From NCBI GenBank assembly GCA_024235015.1, contig JACKNG010000006.1:124001-188000 (forward strand): DNA of 64,000 nt, written 5' to 3'. Source of the DNA: Gammaproteobacteria bacterium. Lineage in GTDB: Bacteria; Pseudomonadota; Gammaproteobacteria; Ga0077536. Shown piece by piece: positions 10,201 to 17,833 of this stretch. A program made the position numbers and the translations under genes. A model generated the notes under the pieces. The model searched no databases, was not told the DNA's origin, and was given only the letters and a program-made list of their open reading frames with translations. The first letter of the stretch is position 1; every line of letters starts with the position of its first letter.

Positions 10201-10920
10201 GCACGCTGCCGGCCCGGTGACCCGCTGGTGGTGATGGGCGTGACCGGCGCCCCCACCCACATTGCGCAGGACCGCACCGTGCTGCTGATCGGTGGCGGCC
10301 TCGGTAACGCGGTGCTGTTCTCCATCGGCAAGGCCCTGCGCGCGGCCGGCAACCGCGTGCTCTACTTCGCCGGCTACAAGCGCCCGCAGGACGTGTTCAA
10401 GGTGGCCGACATCGAGGCCGCGGCGGACCTCGTGGTGTGGGCGGTGGACCCCGGCCCCGAGGTCAGCCCCATCCCCAGCGGTCGCGCCCAGGACCGCAGC
10501 TACGTCGGCAACGTGGTCCAGGCCATGGTCGCCTACGCGTCGGGTGAACTCGGCCCGGTCGACATCGCGCTCGACACCGTCGACGAGATGATCGTGATCG
10601 GCTCCGACATCATGATGGCCGCGGTCAAGCGCGCACGGCGCGACGCGCTGGCGCCCTTTCTCAAGGGCGATCACGTCGCCATCGGTTCAATCAACTCACC
10701 CATGCAGTGCATGATGAAGGGCGTATGTGCGCAGTGCCTGTGCAAGCACGTCGACCCGGAGACCGGCGAGGAGTCGTTCGTCTATTCCTGCTACAACCAG
10801 GACCAGCCGCTCGACCGCGTCGACTTCCCCAACCTGCGCGCGCGCCTCAGGCAGAACTCCGTGCAGGAGAAGCTCTCCAACCTCTGGCTCGATCACCTGC
10901 TGAACCGCGGCGCCGGCTGA
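7285..10920 (+). CDS. Large multidomain FAD/NAD(P) iron-sulfur oxidoreductase
   Basis: This is a 1211-residue flavoprotein. An N-terminal part of about 270 residues is unfamiliar. A cysteine-rich block follows (DHCIYCHDRDNDTC, CPLGEK, MCPGTGHRICNDCMKGC), likely iron-sulfur ligands as in glutamate-synthase small-subunit-type electron donors. Next comes a Rossmann FAD domain (VLVVGLGPAGYTLAHY) with a second nucleotide site (GVIGGGLTAIDTATE). After about residue 890 there is a ferredoxin-reductase/PyrK-like module (FEPGQFYRVQN, LLIGGGLGNAVLF) ending in a 2Fe-2S-type cluster (CMMKGVCAQCLC, later C in YSCYN). The design suggests electron transfer between NAD(P)H and an unknown partner. The start at 7285 is preferred to an upstream GTG at 7204. 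Confidence 0.85.
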   Translation: MNDSSHRTAPSDLELGLPGFTYADLYEPSALARLAAVFDGELERADADLAARFRAYQACGGEGMTPEAISAVLTDTAPRLGQFVARLFRVEAAWAAQRARIVDEDQVIFGFRNDFVAPLAKRFKGVDPASFDRDALHRQVAALRSAAMAGSRLPEDEEYLTARAAALLTAEVPAADFLADLRGAYREWSGITEDAELAQAARSALEQWCHLVTIDGDFAPFAAACWVSFKQPAKTDVHNLVHHPLREHAGYTTRAADAAHRRRRDGFSLTDPRFDQRRVLYEIDHCIYCHDRDNDTCSKGMPDKKSGGFKVNPLGVDVTGCPLGEKISEMHVVKRGGDNIGALALIAIDNPMCPGTGHRICNDCMKGCIYQKTEPVNIPQIETNVLTDVLALPWGFEIYALLTRWNPLNVKRPHMLPYNGKRVLVVGLGPAGYTLAHYLLNEGFAVAAIDALKLEPLPAALTGSSTAPPRPVRDFQSLYEDLDRRTVNGFGGVAEYGITVRWDKNFLKVIYLNLLRRRTFRAYGGVRFGGSVTLDDAWTLGFDHVALATGAGKPSIIGLKNNLIRGIRKASDFLMALQLTGAAKGSSLANLQVRLPAGVIGGGLTAIDTATEVMAYYPRQVEKLLHRYERLAADLGAETVRARYDAEELAILDEALAHGRAVKRERERAAAAGEQPDFASLVAGWGGVTLFYRKGLEDSPAYRQNHEEVNEALAEGIEIAPWMNPLEALADEHGALAGVRFERRVPAHDRQELEIPLKSLFVAAGTSPNTIYEQEHPGTFELDGKFFRRYEPRDGALAPIAPDATTTPKLASASPFTSYAEDGHRITFYGDNHPVYAGNVVKAMASAKDGYPYIVDLFADELARLDPAAQPAREVDLHHFFQALDEALVATIVAVNRLTPTIIEVIVHAPAAAAKFEPGQFYRVQNPEAFSPRIEHTVLSPEGLALTGAWVDKERGLISLIALEMGASSRLLARCRPGDPLVVMGVTGAPTHIAQDRTVLLIGGGLGNAVLFSIGKALRAAGNRVLYFAGYKRPQDVFKVADIEAAADLVVWAVDPGPEVSPIPSGRAQDRSYVGNVVQAMVAYASGELGPVDIALDTVDEMIVIGSDIMMAAVKRARRDALAPFLKGDHVAIGSINSPMQCMMKGVCAQCLCKHVDPETGEESFVYSCYNQDQPLDRVDFPNLRARLRQNSVQEKLSNLWLDHLLNRGAG

Positions 10921-11093
10921 TCCCACGGCCGGGCGGCGGGCAGGTGCCGGCGGCCGCATCCCGTGCCGACCGCGGCGGGCAAGCGCACGTCGGCGCGGGG
11001 CCGGTGGCCACCTGCGTTTCCTCCCGCCATCACCGCGGCGTATGCTGCCCGGGCCCGCCCATCCAGGGCGGCGTCCACTAGGGGAGGACTGCC

Positions 11094-11498
11094 ATGACTG
11101 CAACCGCTACCGCCATGCTCGGGCTCATCGCCTGGACCATGGTCCTGACATTGACCCTGCTCAGCGCGCGTACCGCCGCGATGCTCAAGGGCCATCCCGT
11201 CAACACCTTCACCCAGGACGGCAACGAGCTCGCCGCCATCAGCCAGCGCATCACCCGCGCCCACGGCAACAGCCTCGAATGGCTGGTCATCCCGGTCGGT
11301 CTGCTGGGCTACGCCATCGCCACCGGCCAGACCGGCGTGACCGACGGCCTGGCCATGTTGTTCCTCGGCGCACGCGTGTTGCAGTCGGTCTGTCACATCA
11401 TCTCGACTGCGACCCCGCTGGTGCTCGCACGCGCCACCTTCTTCACCGTGCACAACGTGATCGCCATCATCTGGCTGGTGAAGCTGATGGGGGCATAG
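11094..11498 (+). CDS. MAPEG-family membrane protein
   Basis: The 134-residue protein has four hydrophobic segments with the MAPEG pattern: a first helix, then QRITRAHGNSLEWLVIPV, GARVLQSVCHI and FTVHNVIAIIWLVKL. MAPEG proteins are small trimeric membrane enzymes, often glutathione-dependent transferases or peroxidases that detoxify lipophilic compounds. An AGGGGAGGA ribosome binding site lies just before the ATG. It stands alone, followed by a strong GC hairpin. Confidence 0.88.
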   Translation: MTATATAMLGLIAWTMVLTLTLLSARTAAMLKGHPVNTFTQDGNELAAISQRITRAHGNSLEWLVIPVGLLGYAIATGQTGVTDGLAMLFLGARVLQSVCHIISTATPLVLARATFFTVHNVIAIIWLVKLMGA

Positions 11499-11507
11499 AC
11501 CCCGGCG

Positions 11508-11545
11508 GCGCGGGGCCGGACGGCCGACGGCCACCGGCCCCGCGC
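11508..11545 (+). terminator. GC-rich hairpin after the MAPEG gene
   Basis: Perfect 12-base arms (11508-11519 and 11534-11545) enclose a 14-base loop just after the MAPEG stop codon. No T-run follows, so it may act as a pause or mRNA-stabilising hairpin rather than a classical intrinsic terminator. Confidence 0.4.
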
Positions 11546-11603
11546 GAGTCCAGGTGAACGCGAGCGGCTGTACCGCCGCATCAGAACTACGGAGACCGAC
11601 GCC

Positions 11604-11942
11604 ATGAGCACTGCAGACAAGCCCGTCTATCTGGTGGTCGCAATGAACGTCGACGACCTCGACGACTTCATCCAGCGCTACGCCGTCGACGTGGTCGGCC
11701 AGCTCCACCGCCTCGGCGCGGAATTGCTGGCCGCCGGCACCCCGGACGCACTGGAAGGAAACCCGGGCTGGAACCGGGCCGTGGTCATCCGCTTCCCCAG
11801 CCGCCAGGTCGCCGACGACTGGTACCGGTCGGCCGAGTACGCGCCGTTCAAACGACTGCGCCTCGAAACGCTGGCGACCGACGGCATGGCCATGTTCATC
11901 GAGACGTTCGACCCGGGCGCCCTCGGCCAGCCGGCTGGATGA
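11604..11942 (+). CDS. DUF1330 domain protein
   Basis: The 112-residue protein matches the DUF1330 dimeric ferredoxin-like fold. It shows YAVDVVGQLHRLGAELLAAG, followed by RAVVIRFPSRQVADDWYRSAEYAPFKRLR, close to the family signature of FPS, A, WY and EY residues. Members are small cytosolic proteins of unknown reaction. The ATG has a weak GGAG site 8-11 bases upstream. No operon partner is evident. Confidence 0.88.
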   Translation: MSTADKPVYLVVAMNVDDLDDFIQRYAVDVVGQLHRLGAELLAAGTPDALEGNPGWNRAVVIRFPSRQVADDWYRSAEYAPFKRLRLETLATDGMAMFIETFDPGALGQPAG

Positions 11943-12168
11943 CCAGGCGTAGTACCGACGCAGCTCGTGGCCATGTGGCATCCGAATTCACGCCGGGCGG
12001 TCCTCGACGACGCAGCCAGGCGCGCGTACCTGCGGGTCGCCCACAGCGGGGACGTCGAATCCTGATGCGGCGACGCCTCGCAAGCCGTGCGGGTGCCCGC
12101 GGTCCGCGCGACCGCCATCGGCCGGCGCGGCGGCGCGACGCGCTGACGACCGCTGCGCTACCGAACGG

Positions 12169-12582
12169 ATGACGGGTCCCGACGTACACGACCTCGACGC
12201 GGTCTTTGCCGTGCTCAGAGCGGACCTGTCGGTGGACACCGTCGCGGTGACGCCCACGCTCTACACCGAACTGGACCAGCGTTACGCTGGCTTCAAAGGC
12301 CATACCCTGGTCGCGATCCACGAGTTCACGCGGCCATGGGGCAGCTGGGAAATGCATCCCGCGGGCGACGAGATCGTCGTCCTGCTGTCGGGGCAGGCCC
12401 GTTTCCGCGTGCGCACGGGCGGTGGCGAAGAACAGCTGGCACTGTCGACCCCGGGGCAATACCTCGTGGTACCGCGCGGCTGCTGGCACACGGCCGAGAC
12501 CACGGTCGCGACCAGGTTGCTGTTCATCACGCCCGGCGAGGGTACGCGCCATGACCACGAACCCGGGACATCGGCGGAGTAG
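12169..12582 (+). CDS. Cupin domain protein
   Basis: A single cupin barrel of 137 residues. The first motif reads WEMHPAGDEIVVLLSGQARF and the second PGQYLVVPRGCWHTAE, so the metal-binding histidines and glutamate of a typical cupin are mostly present (H, E in motif 1; H in motif 2). It is probably a small metal-dependent enzyme or sensor. The stretch between the DUF1330 gene and this one (11943-12168) shows no clear element. Confidence 0.83.
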   Translation: MTGPDVHDLDAVFAVLRADLSVDTVAVTPTLYTELDQRYAGFKGHTLVAIHEFTRPWGSWEMHPAGDEIVVLLSGQARFRVRTGGGEEQLALSTPGQYLVVPRGCWHTAETTVATRLLFITPGEGTRHDHEPGTSAE

Positions 12583-12687
12583 TCCCGCGGGCATGACGGC
12601 AGCCGCTCGCATCGCGCGATCGGCTCGCGGCCGCCGCGATCGGCCGCAGGTCGGAAGTGCGCCGGGCGGCACGGCGCGACCGGGACC

Positions 12688-13380
12688 TTGAACAGACTCC
12701 ATGCCCTGGCCGACGGCCTCTGGATCCTGGCCGGCGATCCGATCGCGTTCCTGGGCTTTCCCTACGACATCCGCGCCACCGTCGTCAGGCTGGACGGCGG
12801 CGACCTGCTCGTCCATTCGCCCGTGCAGGTGTCTGCCCTGAGTGCGCTCGCGGCGCTACCCGGCGCAGTGAAGTACATCGTCACTCCGAACAAGCTCCAC
12901 CACGTATTCCTCGCCGACTGGCAGCGCGCCTTGCCGGCCGCGCGACTCTACGCGCCGCCCGGGCTGCGCGGCAAACGACCCGACCTGCAATTCGTCGGAG
13001 AACTCGGCGAGCGCCCCGCAGCGGCGTGGTCGGGCACGCTGGAGCAGACCCTTGTGCGCGGCAGCCTGTTCATGACCGAGGTCGTGTTCTTCCACCGCGC
13101 ATCGCGCACGCTCATCCTCGGTGACTTGATCGAGAATCACGACCCTGCGCGCTTCGGCGTCCTGCAGCGCTCGATTGCGCGCTGCAATGCCATGCTCGCA
13201 CCGCGCGGCAGCACGCCGCGGAATTTTCGCTGGACCTTCCTGCGCCGCGACGCGTTGCGCCGCGACCTCGACGTGATCGCCGCGTGGAACCCGGCCCGGG
13301 TGGTCGTCGCGCACGGGCCGATCGTCGAACAGAACGCGGCGGAGTTCCTCGCACACGCGTTCCGCTGGGCTCGGCGATGA
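12688..13380 (+). CDS. DUF4336 domain protein (metallo-beta-lactamase-like)
   Basis: The 230-residue protein begins LHALADGLWILAGDPIAFLGFPYDIRATVVRL and continues with VKYIVTPNKLHHVFLADWQRALPAARLYAPPGL, the layout of DUF4336, a family related to metallo-beta-lactamase hydrolases. The usual HxHxDH motif is reduced to NKLHHVF. Later it has ILGDLIEN and a histidine in VVVAHGPIV. The start is a TTG at 12688, since no in-frame ATG or GTG fits. A short out-of-frame ORF ends on the same bases (TTGA), so translation may be coupled. The biochemical role is unknown. Confidence 0.78.
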   Translation: MNRLHALADGLWILAGDPIAFLGFPYDIRATVVRLDGGDLLVHSPVQVSALSALAALPGAVKYIVTPNKLHHVFLADWQRALPAARLYAPPGLRGKRPDLQFVGELGERPAAAWSGTLEQTLVRGSLFMTEVVFFHRASRTLILGDLIENHDPARFGVLQRSIARCNAMLAPRGSTPRNFRWTFLRRDALRRDLDVIAAWNPARVVVAHGPIVEQNAAEFLAHAFRWARR

Positions 13381-13497
13381 CGGCGGCGTCGCGAAGGCGG
13401 CCGCCAGAGCCACGGCCCGAAGTGGCCTGCCCGGCCGGTGTCCGCCGCCCTTGCCGGGGAGCGGGGTGGCGATGACTCGAGCGAGCCGCGCGCCCCG

Positions 13498-14040
13498 ATG
13501 AGCGGCACCCAGGCCCTCATCGAGCAGGTCCGCGATGCCTTCACCAGCGTGGAATACCCCGGCGACGATGCCCTGACCGACAGCTTCGGCGAGGAGGCCG
13601 AAGCGCTGGTCAGGGAATTCAGCCGCCAGCGTGACTGGCGGGTCCTCGACCCCGCCTTTCTCGACCAGGCGCCGGAAGGTTGGGGCACGGCGTTGTCGTT
13701 CTTCTCGGCCGCCGCACTCCGCTTCTATCTCCCCGCCTACCTGGTGGCGGACCTCGCCGGTGCATTGAACGGCAGTAACCCCGCCGTCCGCCTGTGTGCC
13801 TTCCTCGCTGGCGGCTACGCGCACAAGAAGCTGGCCAGGATCTACGGCGGCGGCACCCTCGGCGAACATGCACGGCGGGAGTTCGCCGCGTTCACGCCGG
13901 CCCAGGTCAGCGCGATCGTCGCCTACCTGTGGTGGAAGCTCGACCAGGCTGGCTACGATCCGACCATCGAGCAGGCGCTCGAGAACTACTGGCTCGAACG
14001 CGAGGCAGCCTGCGCGGACGGCGGGCCACACGCCGACTGA
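13498..14040 (+). CDS. DUF6714-like hypothetical protein
   Basis: The 180-residue cytosolic protein has the pattern ALIEQVRDAFTSVEYPGDDALT, then LSFFSAAALRFYLPAYLVADLAG, and a C-terminal FTPAQVSAIVAYLWWKL. This resembles the DUF6714 group, small proteins of unknown function that often occur near toxin-immunity or housekeeping genes. The ATG at 13498 is preferred to a GTG-led extension of 20 residues. It converges on the protease-hydrolase gene 29 bases away. Confidence 0.68.
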   Translation: MSGTQALIEQVRDAFTSVEYPGDDALTDSFGEEAEALVREFSRQRDWRVLDPAFLDQAPEGWGTALSFFSAAALRFYLPAYLVADLAGALNGSNPAVRLCAFLAGGYAHKKLARIYGGGTLGEHARREFAAFTPAQVSAIVAYLWWKLDQAGYDPTIEQALENYWLEREAACADGGPHAD

Positions 14041-14069
14041 GGCGCGCGCCCGCCGACGGCTTGCGCCCG

Positions 14070-15995
14070 TCAGAACTCCCGCAACAGCTTGTTCCTGCCG
14101 GTCACGATGCGCAGCATCGAGTTCAGGGTCGGTTCGTCGTTGTCGAAGCCGCCATGGCTGGTACTGGTCGATTCGAGCTTGAGACCAGCCGCCACGTCCT
14201 GCGCGCGGATGGTGGTCTTGCCGTTCTCCACCCGCGGCGCGCCGATGACACGCTTGACCCGCGCGATCTGCTTCTGGTCCTCTTCCGGCATTTTTTTCAG
14301 GCTCTTCCTGTCCGGCCGTACGAAAGCCTCCATGCCGAGCAACGGGGCCCGGTGGCGTGGCTCGAAACTCTCCGACACCAGATAGAGCAGGCTCTTGTGG
14401 TAGACCGGGCCGACCTTGTCGTCGCGCTCGACCTCGTCGCTCAGGTTGAACTGCGCGTAGCGCTCGATGCGCCGGCCGACGTGGCGGGCGATGCCGGCCT
14501 CGAACAGGTCGAGCGTGCAGGCGGGCGCGAACAGGGTCAGCGATTTCACCGGCAGGTCGAGCTCGTCGAACACGTCGAGCAGGTGGGCGAGGAAGATGCT
14601 GCCCGCACTGTGACCGACGAGGTGCAGTTCGGCATCTTCGAGCGTGGCGAAACAGGCAGCGATGCGTTCGGCCGTGAACCGGCCCCCACCGAGCGCCGCC
14701 GAAGCACGCGCCGCGTTGTCCTTCATCTGCGCCCACACCGGGCGGCCGAGCGGCCGCGCGGCGAGTTCGATGCCCTCGTCGAGAAGATCGAAGAAACGAT
14801 CCTTCATGTCCGCCGCCCAGCCCTCGAAACGGCGATGGCGGAACACGTCTTCGACGATGCCGCGAACGGATTCGAGGAAACCGGTCTCCCACATGAAATG
14901 CACGGGATAGATCTGGTTGTCGAGGAAATAGGGTTGCATCGAGGCGATGCGCGCCGCCGAGGCCTTCTCGTTGTTGAGGCCACCGTGGCAGTACAGCAGC
15001 AGGCGCTTGGGACCGCCCCAGGCCGCGGCCTGGTCCTTGAAATTGGCCAGCACGACCTCGTCGACGTCATCGGCCGCCGTCGAGTAGAGGCCCGACTGAG
15101 AGAAGTAACCGTCGTTGCCGAGATTGACGAAATGCGGGCGGATGGTGTCCAGGACGACCGATTCGTCCGGCACGAAACCGAACTCCGCGGCACGCCCGCG
15201 CACCAGCGACTGGTCGTCGGCCAGGGTCAGGGTGGGGACGCCGAGCCGCGCAACCCAGCAGTCGTAGGCATTTTCCAGCCAGTCGTCGTAACCGAGGTAG
15301 CAGAACCCGTCCTTGCCCCACGCCGGTCCCCACGAATTCTGGATCCAGAAACCGCCGCGGTCGTAGCCGACGATGGCGAAGGCATGCCCGCCGATGAGCG
15401 TCTTGCTGTAGGGAATGACGCCGTCCGCGCCGACCGCCCGCCAGCCCTCGTGGACCTGGGCACTGGCATAGAGGATGCCGGCCTCGGCCAGGGCGGCCTG
15501 CATCTGATTGAGATACAGGTGACGCACGCGGTAGTAGGCGCCGAGCGGCCGCTCCAGCGCGGCGCGCTGGCGCCGCGGGGTGAGGCGGCCGGGCTCGGCC
15601 GCGGTATAGGGCCAGTCGGCCCAGGTGCACACGCCGTGGCGCGACCAGCCCTTCATGGCGCCGCGGATGGACGAACCCTCGTAGTTCTCGCCGTCCCACT
15701 CGTCGTAGCGCCTGGCCATCTCGTAGAGCATGCGTGGGCTGGCGCCCTCGTCCGGGCGCTCGATCGGGCGGGTCTTGGGCGGATGCCGGTCGCGGCGGTT
15801 GTGCAGGAGGTAGTTGACCACCGCGGCGAGGCCGAAGCCGGTGCAGGCACCCTCTTCGCCCTGGTCGAGGATCACCGGCACGCGTCGTCGGTTGTCGACC
15901 GCGAAAGGCAGCTCGAACAAGCCGCTCTCGTAGACCAGGTCGCGTAGATCGAGCGGGTCCTTGACCACGCCGCCGTAGGATTGGGATCCGGCCAT
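14070..15995 (-). CDS. Papain-like (C1) cysteine peptidase fused to an alpha/beta hydrolase domain
   Basis: Residues of about 15-240 form a C1 peptidase: the oxyanion glutamine and nucleophile lie in DQGEEGACTGFG (C51), the histidine in GGHAFAIVGYD (H204) and the asparagine in IQNSWGPAWGKDGF (N220). From about residue 320 a second domain follows (RLLLYCHGGLNNE, HFMWETG), with a serine-hydrolase elbow HLVGHSAGSIFLAHLLD and LTLFAPACTLDL. No signal peptide is seen, so it is likely cytosolic or released by another route. The ATG at 15995 has a perfect AAGGAGGT site five bases away. The two catalytic centres in one chain are unusual, and the substrate is unknown. Confidence 0.87.
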   Translation of the reverse strand: MAGSQSYGGVVKDPLDLRDLVYESGLFELPFAVDNRRRVPVILDQGEEGACTGFGLAAVVNYLLHNRRDRHPPKTRPIERPDEGASPRMLYEMARRYDEWDGENYEGSSIRGAMKGWSRHGVCTWADWPYTAAEPGRLTPRRQRAALERPLGAYYRVRHLYLNQMQAALAEAGILYASAQVHEGWRAVGADGVIPYSKTLIGGHAFAIVGYDRGGFWIQNSWGPAWGKDGFCYLGYDDWLENAYDCWVARLGVPTLTLADDQSLVRGRAAEFGFVPDESVVLDTIRPHFVNLGNDGYFSQSGLYSTAADDVDEVVLANFKDQAAAWGGPKRLLLYCHGGLNNEKASAARIASMQPYFLDNQIYPVHFMWETGFLESVRGIVEDVFRHRRFEGWAADMKDRFFDLLDEGIELAARPLGRPVWAQMKDNAARASAALGGGRFTAERIAACFATLEDAELHLVGHSAGSIFLAHLLDVFDELDLPVKSLTLFAPACTLDLFEAGIARHVGRRIERYAQFNLSDEVERDDKVGPVYHKSLLYLVSESFEPRHRAPLLGMEAFVRPDRKSLKKMPEEDQKQIARVKRVIGAPRVENGKTTIRAQDVAAGLKLESTSTSHGGFDNDEPTLNSMLRIVTGRNKLLREF

Positions 15996-16297
15996 GGCAT
16001 ACCTCCTTGGAGTCAGGCTTACGAAACGCGGCGGGGTCGAAGGGCCGCGCCGGGGCGGCACGCGCCGTCTCGACAGGACCGCGGTACCCGAAAAGGTTAG
16101 TGCATGACGGCGACAGGCGCGGCGACCTGCGCCTCAATCACCGCACGTCGGACGACGGGTGCCAGGGCTCGACCCGAGCGTTGGCGCAGCACGCGCCAGG
16201 GCCATGCCTCGAGCGCGTCCCGGTCGGGGCAGGCAACCAACGGCCAACGCCATCGCGCCCCTTGCACGCAGCCCTGACCGGGCCGATACTTCACCAC
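15996..16297. other. Divergent intergenic region
   Basis: About 300 bases separate the minus-strand protease-hydrolase gene from the plus-strand ArsR gene. It must carry promoters for both, but I see no convincing -35/-10 pair, operator or hairpin other than the peptidase ribosome binding site at its left end. Confidence 0.5.
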
Positions 16298-16723
16298 ATG
16301 GTTAACTATTCACCGCAATCGCTCGACCGCACCTTCGGCGCCCTCGCCGACCCCACGCGCCGCGCGCTGCTCGCCCGGCTGGGCGCGGGCGAGGAGATCT
16401 CGGTGAGCGAACTGTCCGCGCCCTTCCCTTTGTCGCTGCCAGCGGTGCTGAAGCATCTCAAGGTCCTGGAGAACGCCGGCCTGCTCAGCCGCCGCAAGCG
16501 TGGCCGCGTGGTGCTGTGCCGCCTGTGTCCCGAACCGCTGGCCGACGCCCAGACCTGGCTCGCCGCGCAACGCGAGTTCTGGACCACGCGGCTCGACGCC
16601 CTCGCCACCGTCCTTGCCGAGGAGACCCCATGCCCGACGCCGACCGCCCCAGCCTCACCCTCACCCGCCGCTACGCCGCGCCGCCGGCACGGGTCTACGC
16701 GGCCTGGACGCAACCGGCGCTGA
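16298..16723 (+). CDS. ArsR-family transcriptional regulator with a C-terminal extension
   Basis: A winged-helix regulator whose core (1-105) reads LDRTFGALADPTRRALLARL, ISVSELSAPFPLSLPAVLKHLKVLENAGLLSRRKRGR, typical of ArsR proteins paired with AHSA1-type genes. No cysteine metal site is evident, so it probably senses something other than a heavy metal. The frame runs past the start of the next gene (16630) for 94 bases, giving a proline/arginine-rich tail of about 30 residues that is not part of the fold. It heads an apparent operon with the AHSA1 and DUF899 genes and likely regulates it. Confidence 0.87.
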   Translation: MVNYSPQSLDRTFGALADPTRRALLARLGAGEEISVSELSAPFPLSLPAVLKHLKVLENAGLLSRRKRGRVVLCRLCPEPLADAQTWLAAQREFWTTRLDALATVLAEETPCPTPTAPASPSPAATPRRRHGSTRPGRNRR

Positions 16724-17085
16724 TCGCACGCTGGTGGCAACCGCTGCCGCTCGCCGGCCCGGCCCACGCCGAGGTCGACCTGCGCGTCGGCGGACGTTAC
16801 CGCATCGTCATGCAGGCTTGCGACGGCAAAACCCATGACGTCGGCGGCGAATACCGGGTGATCGAGCCGGCTTGTCGCCTGGTCTTCACCTGGGCCTGGG
16901 CGTCGACCCCGCAACGCGTCTCGCTGGTCACGGTGGAATTCGGTGCCGATGGCGACGGCACGCTGCTCACGCTCACCCACGAACGCTTCTTCGACGCCGC
17001 CGCGTGCGACGGTCACCGCCGCGGCTGGAGTGCCCTGCTCGAGGCGCTCACGCGGGATCTCGACACCCGGCCCGAACCCGCGTGA
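16630..17085 (+). CDS. SRPBCC/AHSA1-family protein
   Basis: The 151-residue protein starts LTLTRRYAAPPARVYAAWTQPALIARWWQP and has VGGRYRI and GGEYRVIEPACRLVFTWAW, the standard pattern of activator-of-Hsp90-homologue-1-like START-fold proteins that hold hydrophobic ligands. A GGAG site (GAGGAGACCCC) lies just before the ATG, inside the preceding arsR frame, so the two are translationally coupled. ArsR plus AHSA1 is a common bacterial pair. The ligand is unknown. Confidence 0.9.
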   Translation: MPDADRPSLTLTRRYAAPPARVYAAWTQPALIARWWQPLPLAGPAHAEVDLRVGGRYRIVMQACDGKTHDVGGEYRVIEPACRLVFTWAWASTPQRVSLVTVEFGADGDGTLLTLTHERFFDAAACDGHRRGWSALLEALTRDLDTRPEPA

Positions 17086-17116
17086 ACGCACCACCCCAAG
17101 TAACGGAGGAACCGTC

Positions 17117-17833
17117 ATGACCCACCACCCCGTCGTCGCTCACCCGGCCTGGCTCGCCGCCCGGCGCGAACTGCTCGAAGCGGAGAAAGCCTTCACCCGC
17201 AGTCGTGACGAACTGGCACGCCAGCGGCGCGCCCTGCCGTGGGAAGCAGTTACGGCTGCCTACGAGTTCGCCACGCCGCAGGGCCCGCGCAGCCTGGACG
17301 AACTGTTCGGCGCGAGCAGCCAGCTGTTCGTCTACCACTTCATGCTCGGCCCGGGCTGGGGCGAAGGCTGCAAGAGCTGCTCCTACCTTGCCGATCACTT
17401 CGACGGCATGCTGCCGCATCTCACCCGGCGCGACGTCGCCTTCGTCGCCGTGTCGAGCGCACCCCTGGCCGAGATCGAGACGTTCAAGGCGCGCATGGGC
17501 TGGCGTTTCCCATGGGTGTCGGCGCACGGCAGTGATTTCAACTTCGATTACGACGCCGCCTCGCGCCCCGCCGATCTCGCCGCCGGGCGCTGTACCTACA
17601 ACTACGCGCCACGCGAGGGCGACATGACCGAGCTGCCGGCAGCGAGCGTGTTCTACCGCGACGGTGACGGCGCGGTATTCCATACCTACTCGTGCTATGC
17701 GCGCGGCCTCGATCTACTCATCGGCACCTACAACTTCCTCGACCTGCTGCCCAAGGGACGCGACGAGGACGAGCTCGATTTCTCCATGTCCTGGGTACGC
17801 CACCATGACCGCTACGAGACGCCCGCCGGATGA
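17117..17833 (+). CDS. DUF899 thioredoxin-like protein
   Basis: The 238-residue protein matches DUF899: HPAWLAARRELLEAEKAFTRSRDELARQRRALPW at the start, then LFVYHFMLGPGWGEGCKSCSYLADHFDG and DVAFVAVSSAPLAEIETFKARMGWRFPWVS. The CKSC pair resembles a thioredoxin-type redox site. Family members commonly sit beside AHSA1 and ArsR genes, as here, 31 bases after the AHSA1 stop, with an ACGGAGGA ribosome binding site. The substrate is unknown. Confidence 0.9.
   Translation: MTHHPVVAHPAWLAARRELLEAEKAFTRSRDELARQRRALPWEAVTAAYEFATPQGPRSLDELFGASSQLFVYHFMLGPGWGEGCKSCSYLADHFDGMLPHLTRRDVAFVAVSSAPLAEIETFKARMGWRFPWVSAHGSDFNFDYDAASRPADLAAGRCTYNYAPREGDMTELPAASVFYRDGDGAVFHTYSCYARGLDLLIGTYNFLDLLPKGRDEDELDFSMSWVRHHDRYETPAG

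Noticed and set aside
12594..12691. Short ORF (MTAAARIARSARG...) ending on the DUF4336 start codon
   Set aside because: No ribosome binding site and only 32 codons; the overlap with the TTG is noted under the DUF4336 gene but not called as a gene.
13794..15947. Plus-strand frame of 717 codons opposite the protease-hydrolase gene
   Set aside because: Antisense shadow; no start signal and no recognisable motif, whereas the minus-strand frame has catalytic motifs and a perfect ribosome binding site.
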